Shown here: positions 7,955 through 15,951 of the stretch, in pieces | Position numbering within the stretch: the first letter of the stretch is position 1 | Layout: every line of letters begins with the position of its first letter | Origin: an uncultured Haemophilus sp. | GTDB taxonomy: Bacteria > Pseudomonadota > Gammaproteobacteria > Enterobacterales > Pasteurellaceae | Direction: 5' to 3' | Assembly: GCA_905205995.1 (NCBI GenBank) | Contig: CAJLFU010000024.1 | Coordinates: 1-29,886, forward strand | DNA length: 29,886 nucleotides | Program-made: the position numbers and the translations under genes | Notes under the pieces: model-generated | What the model saw: only the letters and a program-made list of their open reading frames with translations | Database searches by the model: none | What the model was told of the DNA's origin: nothing

Positions 7955-7981
7955 TAAAAAAGCCGTGACATAACACGGCTT
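7955..7981 (-). terminator. Rho-independent terminator of trpS
   Basis: AAGCCGTG and CACGGCTT (7960-7967 and 7974-7981) form an 8-bp stem with a 6-base loop. On the minus strand a T-run follows at 7961-7956. It lies directly after the trpS stop codon at 7995. Confidence 0.88.
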
Positions 7982-7994
7982 ATTAAGTTTAAAA

Positions 7995-8999
7995 TTATTT
8001 TGCTGCAACAAAGCCTACGGCTTCGTACACTTTATCAAGGGTTGCTTTTGCTCTTGCACGGGCTTTTTCCGCACCTTGACGTAAAATTTCGTCTAAAAGT
8101 GCTTCATCGTTACGATATTGATAGAAACGTTCTTGTAAACCAGCAAGCAAGTTTGACACTTCGTCAGCCACCGCTGTTTTTAAGTGGCCGTACATTTTGC
8201 CTTCAAATTCTTTTTCAAGCTCTGCCACGGATTTATCGGTTACCGCAGAAAGAATATCTAATAAGTTAGATACACCCGCTTTATTTTGCACATCATAACG
8301 TACAACAGGTGGTTCATCAGAGTCTGTTACCGCACGTTTAATTTTTTTCGCCACCGATTTTGGATCTTCAAGCAAGGTCACCACGTTATTACGGTTATCA
8401 TCTGATTTTGACATTTTTTTGTCAGGATCTTGCAGAGACATAATACGCGCGCCGGCTTTGCCTAAGAAGATTTCAGGGATCGTGAAAATATCACCGTAAA
8501 GAGCATTAAAACGAGCCGCAATATCACGAGTGATTTCTAAATGTTGTTTTTGGTCATCCCCTACCGGTACACTTTTCGCTTGATAAAGCAAAATATCTGC
8601 CGCCATTAAAACCGGATAATCAAATAAACCCACGTTAATATTTTCGGCATAACGTGCTGATTTATCTTTAAATTGAGTCATACGGCTCATTTCACCAAAA
8701 TAGGTGTAGCAGTTTAATACCCAGCTTAGTTGAGTATGTTCTGGTACATGAGATTGTACGAAGATCGTACTTTTATTCGGATTAATGCCACAAGCCAAGT
8801 AAAGGGCGAGCACATCAAGGGTGGCTTTGCGAAGTGCCACAGGATCTTGGCGTACAGTGATGGCATGTAAATCCACCACACAGAAAATACACTCATAATC
8901 TTCTTGCATTTTCACCCAGTTGCGAAGTGCACCTAAATAATTCCCGATAGTTAATTCGCCGGAAGGCTGCACGCCACTGAATACAATTGGTTTTGTCAT
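7995..8999 (-). CDS. trpS: Tryptophanyl-tRNA synthetase
   Basis: TrpRS charges tRNA-Trp with tryptophan at the expense of ATP. At 334 residues it has normal length for the class I enzyme. The HIGH-like signature is TIGNYLGAL near residue 17 (preceded by GVQPSGE), and the KMSKS loop is DKKMSKSDDN near residue 193. GDDQKQHLE, which binds the substrates, also fits. It diverges from hflD; the 140-base intergenic region holds promoters for both genes, with no attenuator or leader peptide that I can see. Confidence 0.98.
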   Translation of the reverse strand: MTKPIVFSGVQPSGELTIGNYLGALRNWVKMQEDYECIFCVVDLHAITVRQDPVALRKATLDVLALYLACGINPNKSTIFVQSHVPEHTQLSWVLNCYTYFGEMSRMTQFKDKSARYAENINVGLFDYPVLMAADILLYQAKSVPVGDDQKQHLEITRDIAARFNALYGDIFTIPEIFLGKAGARIMSLQDPDKKMSKSDDNRNNVVTLLEDPKSVAKKIKRAVTDSDEPPVVRYDVQNKAGVSNLLDILSAVTDKSVAELEKEFEGKMYGHLKTAVADEVSNLLAGLQERFYQYRNDEALLDEILRQGAEKARARAKATLDKVYEAVGFVAAK

Positions 9000-9139
9000 T
9001 GGTTATCCTTTCATTCTGTAAATTGAATTGGCGCTATGATAACAAAAGATAGGGCGTTTTTTAATGATTCAGTTCAAAACAATGTGTAAAAATGCTATAT
9101 TACGCCCAAAATTTCTACAGCTTACAATCTATAATCCCA

Positions 9140-9763
9140 ATGAAAAATTATAATGATATGGCTTTGGCACTTGCCGGTGTTTGTCAATCTGTCTTATTAA
9201 TCAGTCAATTAGCACAAAAAGGCGAAGTTGATCATCAAGATGCATTCCAAACCACCATTCATTCTCTTCTCATCACTCAACCTGAAGATACATTAGCCGT
9301 ATTTGGCGGTGATGTTAAACATCTTAAAGTGGGATTAAACACACTTATCGAGCAACTGACCCAATTAAATGACAAAAATTTGTTGAATTATTGGGGCAGC
9401 CTGTTAGCGTTAGAGAGCAAATTAAACAAGCAACCTGAAATCAAACAAGAACTTGCCCGCCGTATTGCCCGTTTACCAGAGCAACTTGCTTATCATGACA
9501 ATCAATTTGATGATGAGATGTTTTCAATCATGGCAAATATTTATGTCGATACAATTAGCCCTTTAGGCAAGCGCATCCACATTATTGGTTCGGCATATCA
9601 TTTACAGCAACAAAATGTGCAAGACAAAATTCGTGCGTGTTTGCTTGCTGGCATTCGTTCTGCCGTCTTGTGGCGTCAAGTCGGCGGCAGCAAATGGCAA
9701 CTGTTGTTTCATCGTAAAAAATTAGTGCAAGCGGCACGACAACTCTACTCAACTTTAAATTAA
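9140..9763 (+). CDS. hflD: HflD, high-frequency-of-lysogenisation protein homologue
   Basis: This 207-residue, mostly helical protein is of the HflD family. In E. coli, HflD is a membrane-associated factor that binds phage lambda CII; its broader role is unclear. Recognisable segments are MALALAGVCQSVLLISQLA at the N-terminus, YHLQQQNVQDKIRACLLAGIRSAVLWRQ, and the basic C-terminal FHRKKLVQAARQLY. The open frame extends 16 codons upstream, but the ATG at 9140 gives the family's normal N-terminus. It ends 16 bases before purB, as is common in gamma-proteobacteria, so the two form an operon. Confidence 0.95.
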   Translation: MKNYNDMALALAGVCQSVLLISQLAQKGEVDHQDAFQTTIHSLLITQPEDTLAVFGGDVKHLKVGLNTLIEQLTQLNDKNLLNYWGSLLALESKLNKQPEIKQELARRIARLPEQLAYHDNQFDDEMFSIMANIYVDTISPLGKRIHIIGSAYHLQQQNVQDKIRACLLAGIRSAVLWRQVGGSKWQLLFHRKKLVQAARQLYSTLN

Positions 9764-9779
9764 TCCTTGGAGAACTCTT

Positions 9780-11147
9780 ATGCAACTTTCCGCATTAACC
9801 GCTCTTTCCCCGATTGACGGTCGTTATCAAGATAAAGCCACTGCATTGCGTGATATTTTCAGTGAATTTGGCTTGCTCAAATTCCGTGTCACCGTGGAAG
9901 TACGTTGGTTACAAAAATTGGCGGCGACCGCTGAAATCCAAGAGGTTTCTTCTTTGTCTAAAGAAGCAAACGATTACCTTAATAAAATTGTGGGAGAATT
10001 CAGTCTTCAAGATGCTGAACGTATCAAAGAAATTGAGCGCACCACGAATCATGATGTAAAAGCGGTTGAGTATTTCTTAAAAGAAAAAAGTGAAGCCTTG
10101 CCAGAATTAGCCAAAGTCTCTGAATTTATTCACTTTGCTTGTACCTCGGAAGATATTAACAATCTTTCTCACGCTTTAATGTTAAAAACAGCACGTGAAG
10201 AAGTAATCTTACCTGAATGGCAAAAACTGATTGATGAAATCACCCGTTTAGCAAACGAATACAAAACCATTCCATTACTTTCTCGCACACACGGCCAACC
10301 TGCCTCACCAAGTACTGTGGGTAAAGAAATGGCGAACGTGGTTTACCGTTTAAAACGCCAATTCAAACAACTCCAACAAAATGAAATCTTGGGTAAAATC
10401 AACGGTGCAGTAGGTAACTACAATGCGCATTTATCGGCTTATCCAAATATTAACTGGCACAAATTCAGTGAAGAATTTGTCACCTCTTTAGGTTTAGATT
10501 GGAACCCATACACCACTCAAATTGAACCACATGATTACATTGCGGAATACTTTGATGCCGTGGTTCGTTTTAATACCATCATCATCGACTTCGATCGTGA
10601 CTTATGGGGTTACATCGCGTTAAATCACTTTAAACAGCGAACTATTGCGGGTGAAATTGGTTCATCAACCATGCCGCATAAAGTAAATCCTATCGACTTC
10701 GAAAACTCAGAAGGTAACTTAGGTTTAGCCAATGCCGTGATGGCTCACCTAGGTCAAAAATTACCAATCTCTCGCTGGCAACGTGACTTAACCGACTCTA
10801 CCGTATTACGTAACTTAGGTGTGGGTTTAGGTTATTGCTTAATTGCCTATGCTGCAACGCGTAAAGGTATCAGCAAATTAGAAGTGAACGAACAACATCT
10901 CCGTGATGAACTCAACCAAAACTGGGAAGTTTTAGCAGAGCCAATTCAAACCGTGATGCGTCGCTATGGTATTGAAAAACCATACGAAAAATTAAAAGAA
11001 CTCACCCGCGGTAAACGTGTTGATGAAAAAGCGATGCGTGAATTCATCGAGAAACTGGATATCCCTGCTGATGAAAAAGCGCGTTTACAACAACTCACAC
11101 CTGCCACCTACATCGGTGCAGCCATTGAGTTAGTGGAAAAACTTTAA
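9780..11147 (+). CDS. purB: Adenylosuccinate lyase
   Basis: PurB removes fumarate from SAICAR and from adenylosuccinate, two steps of purine synthesis. At 455 residues it has full length. The fumarate-lyase signature is present as GSSTMPHKVNPIDFE (about residue 295), containing the catalytic serine in the mobile loop, and SRTHGQPASPSTVGKE carries the catalytic histidine region. It follows hflD by 16 bases with a GGAGA ribosome site. I see no PurR-type box directly before it or before hflD. Confidence 0.99.
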   Translation: MQLSALTALSPIDGRYQDKATALRDIFSEFGLLKFRVTVEVRWLQKLAATAEIQEVSSLSKEANDYLNKIVGEFSLQDAERIKEIERTTNHDVKAVEYFLKEKSEALPELAKVSEFIHFACTSEDINNLSHALMLKTAREEVILPEWQKLIDEITRLANEYKTIPLLSRTHGQPASPSTVGKEMANVVYRLKRQFKQLQQNEILGKINGAVGNYNAHLSAYPNINWHKFSEEFVTSLGLDWNPYTTQIEPHDYIAEYFDAVVRFNTIIIDFDRDLWGYIALNHFKQRTIAGEIGSSTMPHKVNPIDFENSEGNLGLANAVMAHLGQKLPISRWQRDLTDSTVLRNLGVGLGYCLIAYAATRKGISKLEVNEQHLRDELNQNWEVLAEPIQTVMRRYGIEKPYEKLKELTRGKRVDEKAMREFIEKLDIPADEKARLQQLTPATYIGAAIELVEKL

Positions 11148-11183
11148 TAAAGAAAAGGGCATCTTTTCATGTCCTAAAAAATC

Positions 11184-11223
11184 AAAGTGCGGTCAAAAAC
11201 ATCTTAGATTTTGACCGCACTTT
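11184..11223. terminator. Uptake-signal inverted pair, bidirectional terminator
   Basis: Two exact 15-base arms (AAAGTGCGGTCAAAA at 11184-11198 and its complement at 11209-11223) with a 10-base loop are followed by T6 on the plus side. It separates the convergent purB and PACE-family genes. Confidence 0.92.
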
Positions 11224-11248
11224 TTTATTTCTTCTCTTACCTATTACA

Positions 11249-11662
11249 TCATTCACGCTTAATAAATAGCAATCTAGCGTGATCATACACCCAATTAAAA
11301 ATAAAGGTATAAATGGTGATCATCACCGTTAAACTGAAATCCATCATAAAAGCCGTGATCCAATCCACTTTTAAAAAGTAAGCAATGATCGGCATGGTGA
11401 AAATAAGCAAACCGCCCTCAAATGAAATGGCATGTAAAGTACGGAATATGACACCTCGCTTTTCTCGCGGACCCGTAAAAATTTTATCGAGGAAATAATT
11501 AAAGATCATATTCCATAGCATTGCGGTTAAGGAAACCAGCACCATGGAACCAAAGAGAATAGAAACACTTTCTTCGGTAAAGAAATACAAAGCGAAAACA
11601 GAAAGCAACACAACAGTGGCTTCAAACAAAGTTGCGTGAAAAAGTCGCTCAAGAAAGCTCAT
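11249..11662 (-). CDS. PACE-family efflux transporter (AceI-like)
   Basis: This 137-residue inner-membrane protein has four predicted helices in two tandem repeats of the 'bacterial transmembrane pair' type. Each repeat begins with a histidine and a glutamate (LFHATLFEA at the N-terminus, with Glu14 matching the essential glutamate of AceI, and LHAISFEGG near residue 76). WNMIFNYFLD and FNWVYDHARL are the conserved repeat endings. PACE proteins export chlorhexidine, other biocides and, in some cases, short diamines such as putrescine. It lies between two uptake-signal terminators as a single transcription unit, next to a polyamine-binding protein gene, which makes polyamine export worth considering. 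That link is inference only. Confidence 0.93.
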   Translation of the reverse strand: MSFLERLFHATLFEATVVLLSVFALYFFTEESVSILFGSMVLVSLTAMLWNMIFNYFLDKIFTGPREKRGVIFRTLHAISFEGGLLIFTMPIIAYFLKVDWITAFMMDFSLTVMITIYTFIFNWVYDHARLLFIKRE

Positions 11663-11681
11663 TTGTCATCCTTTACAAAGA

Positions 11682-11710
11682 AAAAGTGCGGTCAAATTCA
11701 CCGCACTTTT
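11682..11710. terminator. Uptake-signal inverted pair, terminator of potD
   Basis: AAAAGTGCGGT (11682-11692) and ACCGCACTTTT (11700-11710) form an 11-bp stem with a 7-base loop. On the minus strand the stem runs into a short T-run. It lies between the potD stop at 11724 and the PACE gene start at 11662. Confidence 0.88.
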
Positions 11711-11723
11711 CATCAATATTTTA

Positions 11724-12779
11724 TTAATTGGTTTTTAATTTATTCCAATATTTTTCGTAAATATCCACTGCTTCACCCACATCGCCTTGCATAATGCCTT
11801 TTTCAATATTTTCAGCCGATGGGAATAAGGTTGGGTTATTCGCCATTTCAGGTGAAAGTAATGCTTTCACACCTTCATTTGGCATAGAGAAGCCCATTTT
11901 TTCAACCACTAATTTCGCATTTTCAGGGCGAAGTAAGAAATCGATAAATTTATAAGCGCCCTCTGTATTTTTCGCACCTTTTGGAATCGCGTAGTTATCC
12001 ATCCAGAAAATCGCGCCTTCTTTTGGATACACAAATTGGATACTTGGATTTTCTTTGTGTGCTAAATAAGCCGAACCATTCCATAACATCCCGATAGATG
12101 CCTCACCTTGTACAAATGGTACTTCTGGCGAGTCAGAGTTAAAGGTCACTACATTTGGTAACAATTTCACTAAGCGCTCATAAGCCGCTTTAATGTCTTC
12201 TTCATTCGTGGTGTTTGGTGATTTGCCATCTAAAAGTAATGCAATGTGGAACACTTCACGCGCATCACTGGTTAATAATACCTTACCTTTAAATTCTGGA
12301 TTCCATAAATCAGCCCAACTCGTAATTTTGCTTGGGTCAATATCATCCGCATTCACACCGATACCGGTTAAGCCATAAACATAAGGCAGAGAATATTTGT
12401 TATTTGGGTCAAATTCCTTGTTTAATAAGTTTGCCGGAATTTGTTTAAAATTACTTAATTTGCTGTGTTCAAGCTCTTGTAACATATTTTCTTTCGCCAT
12501 TTTATTGACGTAATAGCTTGATGGGAAAACTAAATCATAACCACTGCCTGTACTAGAGGTCAGTTTCAATTTAGCATACATTTCTTCATTACTTTCAAAC
12601 GTAGAATAAATCACTTCAATGCCCGTTTCTTTGGTAAATTCTGCAACCAAATTTGATGGCACATAGTCAGTCCAGTTGTAAACATAAAGTTTTTCCGCAG
12701 CAAGTGCAGCAGAAGTTGCAGCAAATGCAACAGCAGAAAGACAAAGTGATTTGATGTATTGAACAGCATTTTTTTTCAA
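11724..12779 (-). CDS. potD: Spermidine/putrescine-binding periplasmic protein
   Basis: This 351-residue protein has a signal peptide (MKKNAVQY followed by a hydrophobic stretch ending AALA/AE), so it is exported to the periplasm. The mature part is an extracellular solute-binding protein of the PotD/PotF type: KLYVYNWTDYVPSNLV at the mature N-terminus, STFESNEEMYAKLKL, the SGYDLVFPSSYYV ligand-site stretch, and FWMDNYAIPKGAKN. The conserved aromatic and acidic residues point to polyamine binding. No potABC permease genes are adjacent, so it must rely on a permease encoded elsewhere or act as a second binding protein. It diverges from ordL, a predicted amine oxidoreductase, suggesting linked uptake and breakdown of polyamines or similar amines. 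H. influenzae also has two potD copies, one beside an oxidoreductase gene. Confidence 0.94.
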   Translation of the reverse strand: MKKNAVQYIKSLCLSAVAFAATSAALAAEKLYVYNWTDYVPSNLVAEFTKETGIEVIYSTFESNEEMYAKLKLTSSTGSGYDLVFPSSYYVNKMAKENMLQELEHSKLSNFKQIPANLLNKEFDPNNKYSLPYVYGLTGIGVNADDIDPSKITSWADLWNPEFKGKVLLTSDAREVFHIALLLDGKSPNTTNEEDIKAAYERLVKLLPNVVTFNSDSPEVPFVQGEASIGMLWNGSAYLAHKENPSIQFVYPKEGAIFWMDNYAIPKGAKNTEGAYKFIDFLLRPENAKLVVEKMGFSMPNEGVKALLSPEMANNPTLFPSAENIEKGIMQGDVGEAVDIYEKYWNKLKTN

Positions 12780-12814
12780 TTTATTGACCTCCTCAGGACA
12801 ATCAAAATAAACCT

Positions 12815-12832
12815 TAAGTAATCGTTTACTTA
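12815..12832. promoter_or_regulatory. Operator-like palindrome between potD and ordL
   Basis: TAAGTAA TCGT TTACTTA is a perfect 7-bp inverted repeat with a 4-base centre. It lies just downstream of a TATACT -10 hexamer for potD (12847-12852, minus strand), where a repressor would block potD transcription. The regulator is unknown. Confidence 0.5.
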
Positions 12833-12872
12833 TATAAACTTGGGTGAGTATAGCACCTTTTTAGCAAAAGGT

Positions 12873-12900
12873 TTGACATATTTTCCCATCAGGGTAAGAT
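12873..12900 (+). promoter_or_regulatory. Sigma-70 promoter of ordL
   Basis: TTGACA at 12873-12878 is followed after 16 bases by TAAGAT at 12895-12900. The predicted start site near 12907 is about 36 bases before the ordL ATG. The -35 box is a perfect consensus match. Confidence 0.65.
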
Positions 12901-12942
12901 TCCCTCAATTTCAATTTTATGTTAATTAATTAGGCATCAATC

Positions 12943-14238
12943 ATGCTCGAATTCGCTCATCAAGAACATATCAAATCTTATTATTTCGACAGTCGAAACC
13001 AAACCTTCGAATTGCCGCCTCTCACTCAGCAAGAAGAAGCGGATGTTTGTGTTATTGGAGCGGGTTTCTTCGGTTTATCAGCCGCCCTTGAATTAGCAGA
13101 AAAAGGCAAGAAAGTCATTGTGTTAGAAGGTGCTAGAGTGGGATTTGGCGCATCCGGCAGAAGTGGCGGTCAAGCTATCAATGGTTTTGAAGAAGGCATT
13201 GATGAATATATTGCTCAAATGGGCTTTGATAAAGCGAAAAAACTTTGGGATATGTCGCTAGAAGCCATTGATATTATTGATGAACGCATTGCGAAATATG
13301 GTATTCAATGTGATTGGAAAAAAGGCTATGCCACATTGGCGTTAAATGAACGTCGTATGGACGATCTCATTGAAATGGAAAAAGCCAGCCACGCAACTTT
13401 TGGCTATGACAAGATGCAACTTTGGGATAAAGCCAAACTGAAACAACATTTAGGCAGTGATATTTATGTGGGCGGTTTATACGATAGCAATTCTGGCCAC
13501 TTACACCCACTTAACTATTGCTTAGGCTTAGCAAAAGCCTGCTTAGATTTAGGCGTGCAGATTTATGAACAATCGCCAGTTGTGGATTTAGTGGAAAAAT
13601 CAGGTTGCATTGAAGTCAAAACCGATAAAAGTGCGGTCATTTCTCAAGATGTTATTTTAGCCACCAACGCTTATATTGATGCACTACCGGAATCTATTCA
13701 TCGCGGTATTAATCGTAAAATTTTGCCAGTCGAGAGCTTTATTATTGCGACCGAGCCCTTAGATCAAGCTACCGCGGATTCAGTGATCAATAATGGCATG
13801 TCTGTTTGTGATAACAATATTTTGCTCGATTACTATCGTTTGAGCGCGGATAACCGTTTGTTATTTGGTAGTGACTCAAGCTCAGAAAAAGATATGGTAC
13901 AAATTATGCGTGGCAATATGTTGCATGTCTTCCCACAATTAGAAAATGTCAAAATTGACTATGGTTGGGCAGGGCCGATTGATATGACACTGAATGCAAG
14001 CCCGCATTTTGGTCGTATCTCACCACATATCTACTTTGCACAAGGTTATTCAGGTCATGGCGTCGCACTAACAGGGCTCGCTGGACGCATTATTGCAGAA
14101 GCAATTTTAGGCAATGACGAACGCTTGAGAATTTTTGAAGAACTGAAAGTCCCATCGTTTTACGGCGGCAAACACCTCAAAAACTTAGCAACCAAGATCG
14201 GCGTACTCTATTACAAATTCCTCGATCGTTATCGTTAA
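12943..14238 (+). CDS. ordL: FAD-dependent oxidoreductase, OrdL/PuuB-like
   Basis: This 431-residue enzyme is of the DAO (D-amino-acid/glycine oxidase) superfamily. The dinucleotide-binding motif VCVIGAGFFGLSAALELAEK lies near residue 34, the adenine-contacting acid is VLEGARVGFGASGRSGGQ, and a C-terminal FAD contact is QGYSGHGVALTGLAGR. The closest functional relatives include PuuB, which oxidises gamma-glutamylputrescine, and OrdL-type proteins. No other puu genes are present, so gamma-glutamyl chemistry is not supported here. The divergent neighbour is a polyamine-binding protein gene, which suggests an amine or amino-acid substrate. One uptake signal is translated inside the gene near 13628 (DKSAVIS). 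A strong hairpin terminator follows the stop. Confidence 0.88.
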   Translation: MLEFAHQEHIKSYYFDSRNQTFELPPLTQQEEADVCVIGAGFFGLSAALELAEKGKKVIVLEGARVGFGASGRSGGQAINGFEEGIDEYIAQMGFDKAKKLWDMSLEAIDIIDERIAKYGIQCDWKKGYATLALNERRMDDLIEMEKASHATFGYDKMQLWDKAKLKQHLGSDIYVGGLYDSNSGHLHPLNYCLGLAKACLDLGVQIYEQSPVVDLVEKSGCIEVKTDKSAVISQDVILATNAYIDALPESIHRGINRKILPVESFIIATEPLDQATADSVINNGMSVCDNNILLDYYRLSADNRLLFGSDSSSEKDMVQIMRGNMLHVFPQLENVKIDYGWAGPIDMTLNASPHFGRISPHIYFAQGYSGHGVALTGLAGRIIAEAILGNDERLRIFEELKVPSFYGGKHLKNLATKIGVLYYKFLDRYR

Positions 14239-14249
14239 TTAAAAAAACA

Positions 14250-14274
14250 AAAGGCGTGTATCAAACACGCCTTT
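14250..14274. terminator. Terminator between ordL and asnC
   Basis: AAAGGCGTGT and ACACGCCTTT form a perfect 10-bp stem with a 5-base loop. A-rich sequence on the left and T-rich on the right would allow it to end transcription of both convergent genes. Confidence 0.88.
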
Positions 14275-14289
14275 ATTGTTTCGATAATA

Positions 14290-14742
14290 TTAAGGTTTAA
14301 TGTCTCGTAAAATAGGATTTTGCATAGAAATCAGGGTTTCCGTCGATTGAATTTCATCAATCAGCTGAATCTTAGTCGCCAACACAGAATGTAATTCAGC
14401 AATGGTGTGCGTCATCACTTTAATAAAAATGGAATAGTTACCTGTGGTGTAATAGGCTTCTACCACTTCATCAAAAGTGTCGAGTTTTTTAATCACTTTT
14501 TCGTAATCTTTTGCGCTTTTCAAAATAATGCCAATAAAGCAGCACACATCGTAACCTAGCTTACGCTCATCAATAATCGCTTTTGTGCCTTCAATCAGAC
14601 CAGACTGACGCATTTTCTCTACGCGAACATGAATTGTACCTGGACTCACCCCAAAGCTCTTTGCCATTTCTGCATAAGGTGTACGGGCATCTTTTGTCAG
14701 TACTCGGAGAATTTGTCGATCAAGCGTATCGATATTGTGCAT
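14290..14742 (-). CDS. asnC: Transcriptional regulator AsnC (Lrp family)
   Basis: This 150-residue Lrp/AsnC-family regulator has an N-terminal winged helix-turn-helix (IDTLDRQILRVLTKDART, PYAEMAKSFGVSPGTIHVRV) and a C-terminal RAM/effector domain (CCFIGIILKSAKDYEKV, VVEAYYTTGNYSIFIKV). E. coli AsnC activates asnA when asparagine is low and represses its own gene. The same divergent arrangement with asnA is kept here. The 155-base intergenic stretch to asnA is AT-rich, with several AATATT-type half sites (around 14770-14805) that could be AsnC contacts. Confidence 0.95.
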   Translation of the reverse strand: MHNIDTLDRQILRVLTKDARTPYAEMAKSFGVSPGTIHVRVEKMRQSGLIEGTKAIIDERKLGYDVCCFIGIILKSAKDYEKVIKKLDTFDEVVEAYYTTGNYSIFIKVMTHTIAELHSVLATKIQLIDEIQSTETLISMQNPILRDIKP

Positions 14743-14897
14743 AAAACACCCCTGTTAGATCTTTTTTAAAATATTTTCTTTATTTTTGATAATATTCAAT
14801 ATTTAAAACAATGTAAAGAAATTACTTGAAACAAATTGCAATTTTATTGAATAATGCACAACAAATCTTACCAGTTATTATAAAAAGAAGGATAAAT

Positions 14898-15890
14898 ATG
14901 AAAAAGACGTTTATTTTACAACAACAAGAAATCAGCTTTGTGAAGAACACCTTTACTCAAAACTTGATTGAACAACTTGGCATTATTGAAGTGCAAGGTC
15001 CAATCCTGAGTGAAGTTGGCAATGGTATGCAAGATAACTTATCGGGTATTGAGAAAGCAGTTCAAGTAAACGTGAAATGTATCCCTAATGCGGTTTATGA
15101 AGTGGTTCACTCATTGGCTAAATGGAAACGTCATACTCTCGCACGCTTCCACTTCAAAGAAGGGGAAGGCTTATTTGTTCACATGAAAGCATTACGTCCA
15201 GACGAAGATTCATTGGATCAAACTCACTCTGTTTATGTGGACCAATGGGACTGGGAAAAAGTGATTCCTGAAGGTCGTCGTAACTATGCTTATTTAAAAG
15301 AAACGGTACGTTCTATTTATCGTGCAATCCGTTTAACTGAATTAGCCGTAGAAGCGCGCTTTGATATCCCATCAAGCTTGCCAAAAGAAATCACTTTCGT
15401 ACATAGTGAAGATTTAGTTAAACGATACCCAGATCTTTCTAGCAAAGAGCGCGAAAACGCCATTTGTAAAGAATATGGCGCCGTGTTCTTAGTCGGTATT
15501 GGTGGCAAATTATCAGACGGCAAACCTCATGATGGTCGTGCACCTGACTACGATGACTGGACAACTGAATCAGAAAACGGCTATAAAGGTTTAAACGGCG
15601 ATATTTTGGTGTGGAACTCTGAATTAGGTAAAGCGTTTGAGCTTTCTTCAATGGGTATTCGTGTGGATGAATCTGCATTACGTTTACAAGTTGGTTTAAC
15701 CGGTGATGAAAATCGCTTAAAAATGGATTGGCACCAAGATTTATTAAACGGCAAATTACCTCTCACCATCGGTGGTGGTATCGGTCAATCTCGTATGGCA
15801 ATGCTTTTACTTCACAAAAAACACATTGGTGAAGTGCAATCAAGCGTATGGCCAAAAGAAATGTTAGAACAATATCAACATATTCTTTAA
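14898..15890 (+). CDS. asnA: Aspartate-ammonia ligase (asparagine synthetase A)
   Basis: AsnA makes asparagine from aspartate, ammonia and ATP, releasing AMP and pyrophosphate. At 330 residues it has the family's length, with a class II aminoacyl-tRNA synthetase-like fold. Visible segments are VQGPILSEVGNGMQDNLSG, DEDSLDQTHSVYVDQWDWE, and the C-terminal GGGIGQSRMAMLLL, which contains the ATP-binding arginine. The open frame extends 24 codons upstream, but the ATG at 14898 is preceded by AAGAAGGAT and gives the normal N-terminus MKKTFILQQQEISFV. It diverges from asnC, its likely regulator. Confidence 0.98.
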   Translation: MKKTFILQQQEISFVKNTFTQNLIEQLGIIEVQGPILSEVGNGMQDNLSGIEKAVQVNVKCIPNAVYEVVHSLAKWKRHTLARFHFKEGEGLFVHMKALRPDEDSLDQTHSVYVDQWDWEKVIPEGRRNYAYLKETVRSIYRAIRLTELAVEARFDIPSSLPKEITFVHSEDLVKRYPDLSSKERENAICKEYGAVFLVGIGGKLSDGKPHDGRAPDYDDWTTESENGYKGLNGDILVWNSELGKAFELSSMGIRVDESALRLQVGLTGDENRLKMDWHQDLLNGKLPLTIGGGIGQSRMAMLLLHKKHIGEVQSSVWPKEMLEQYQHIL

Positions 15891-15905
15891 TCGAAAGAGA
15901 AAATA

Positions 15906-15935
15906 AAAAGTGCGGTGAAATTTCACCGCACTTTT
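15906..15935. terminator. Perfect uptake-signal palindrome, bidirectional terminator
   Basis: AAAAGTGCGGTGAAA at 15906-15920 is followed immediately by its exact reverse complement at 15921-15935, flanked by A- and T-rich runs. It lies between the convergent asnA (ends 15890) and the YdcF-like gene (ends 15952). Confidence 0.92.
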
Positions 15936-15951
15936 GTTTTTAGAAAATTAA

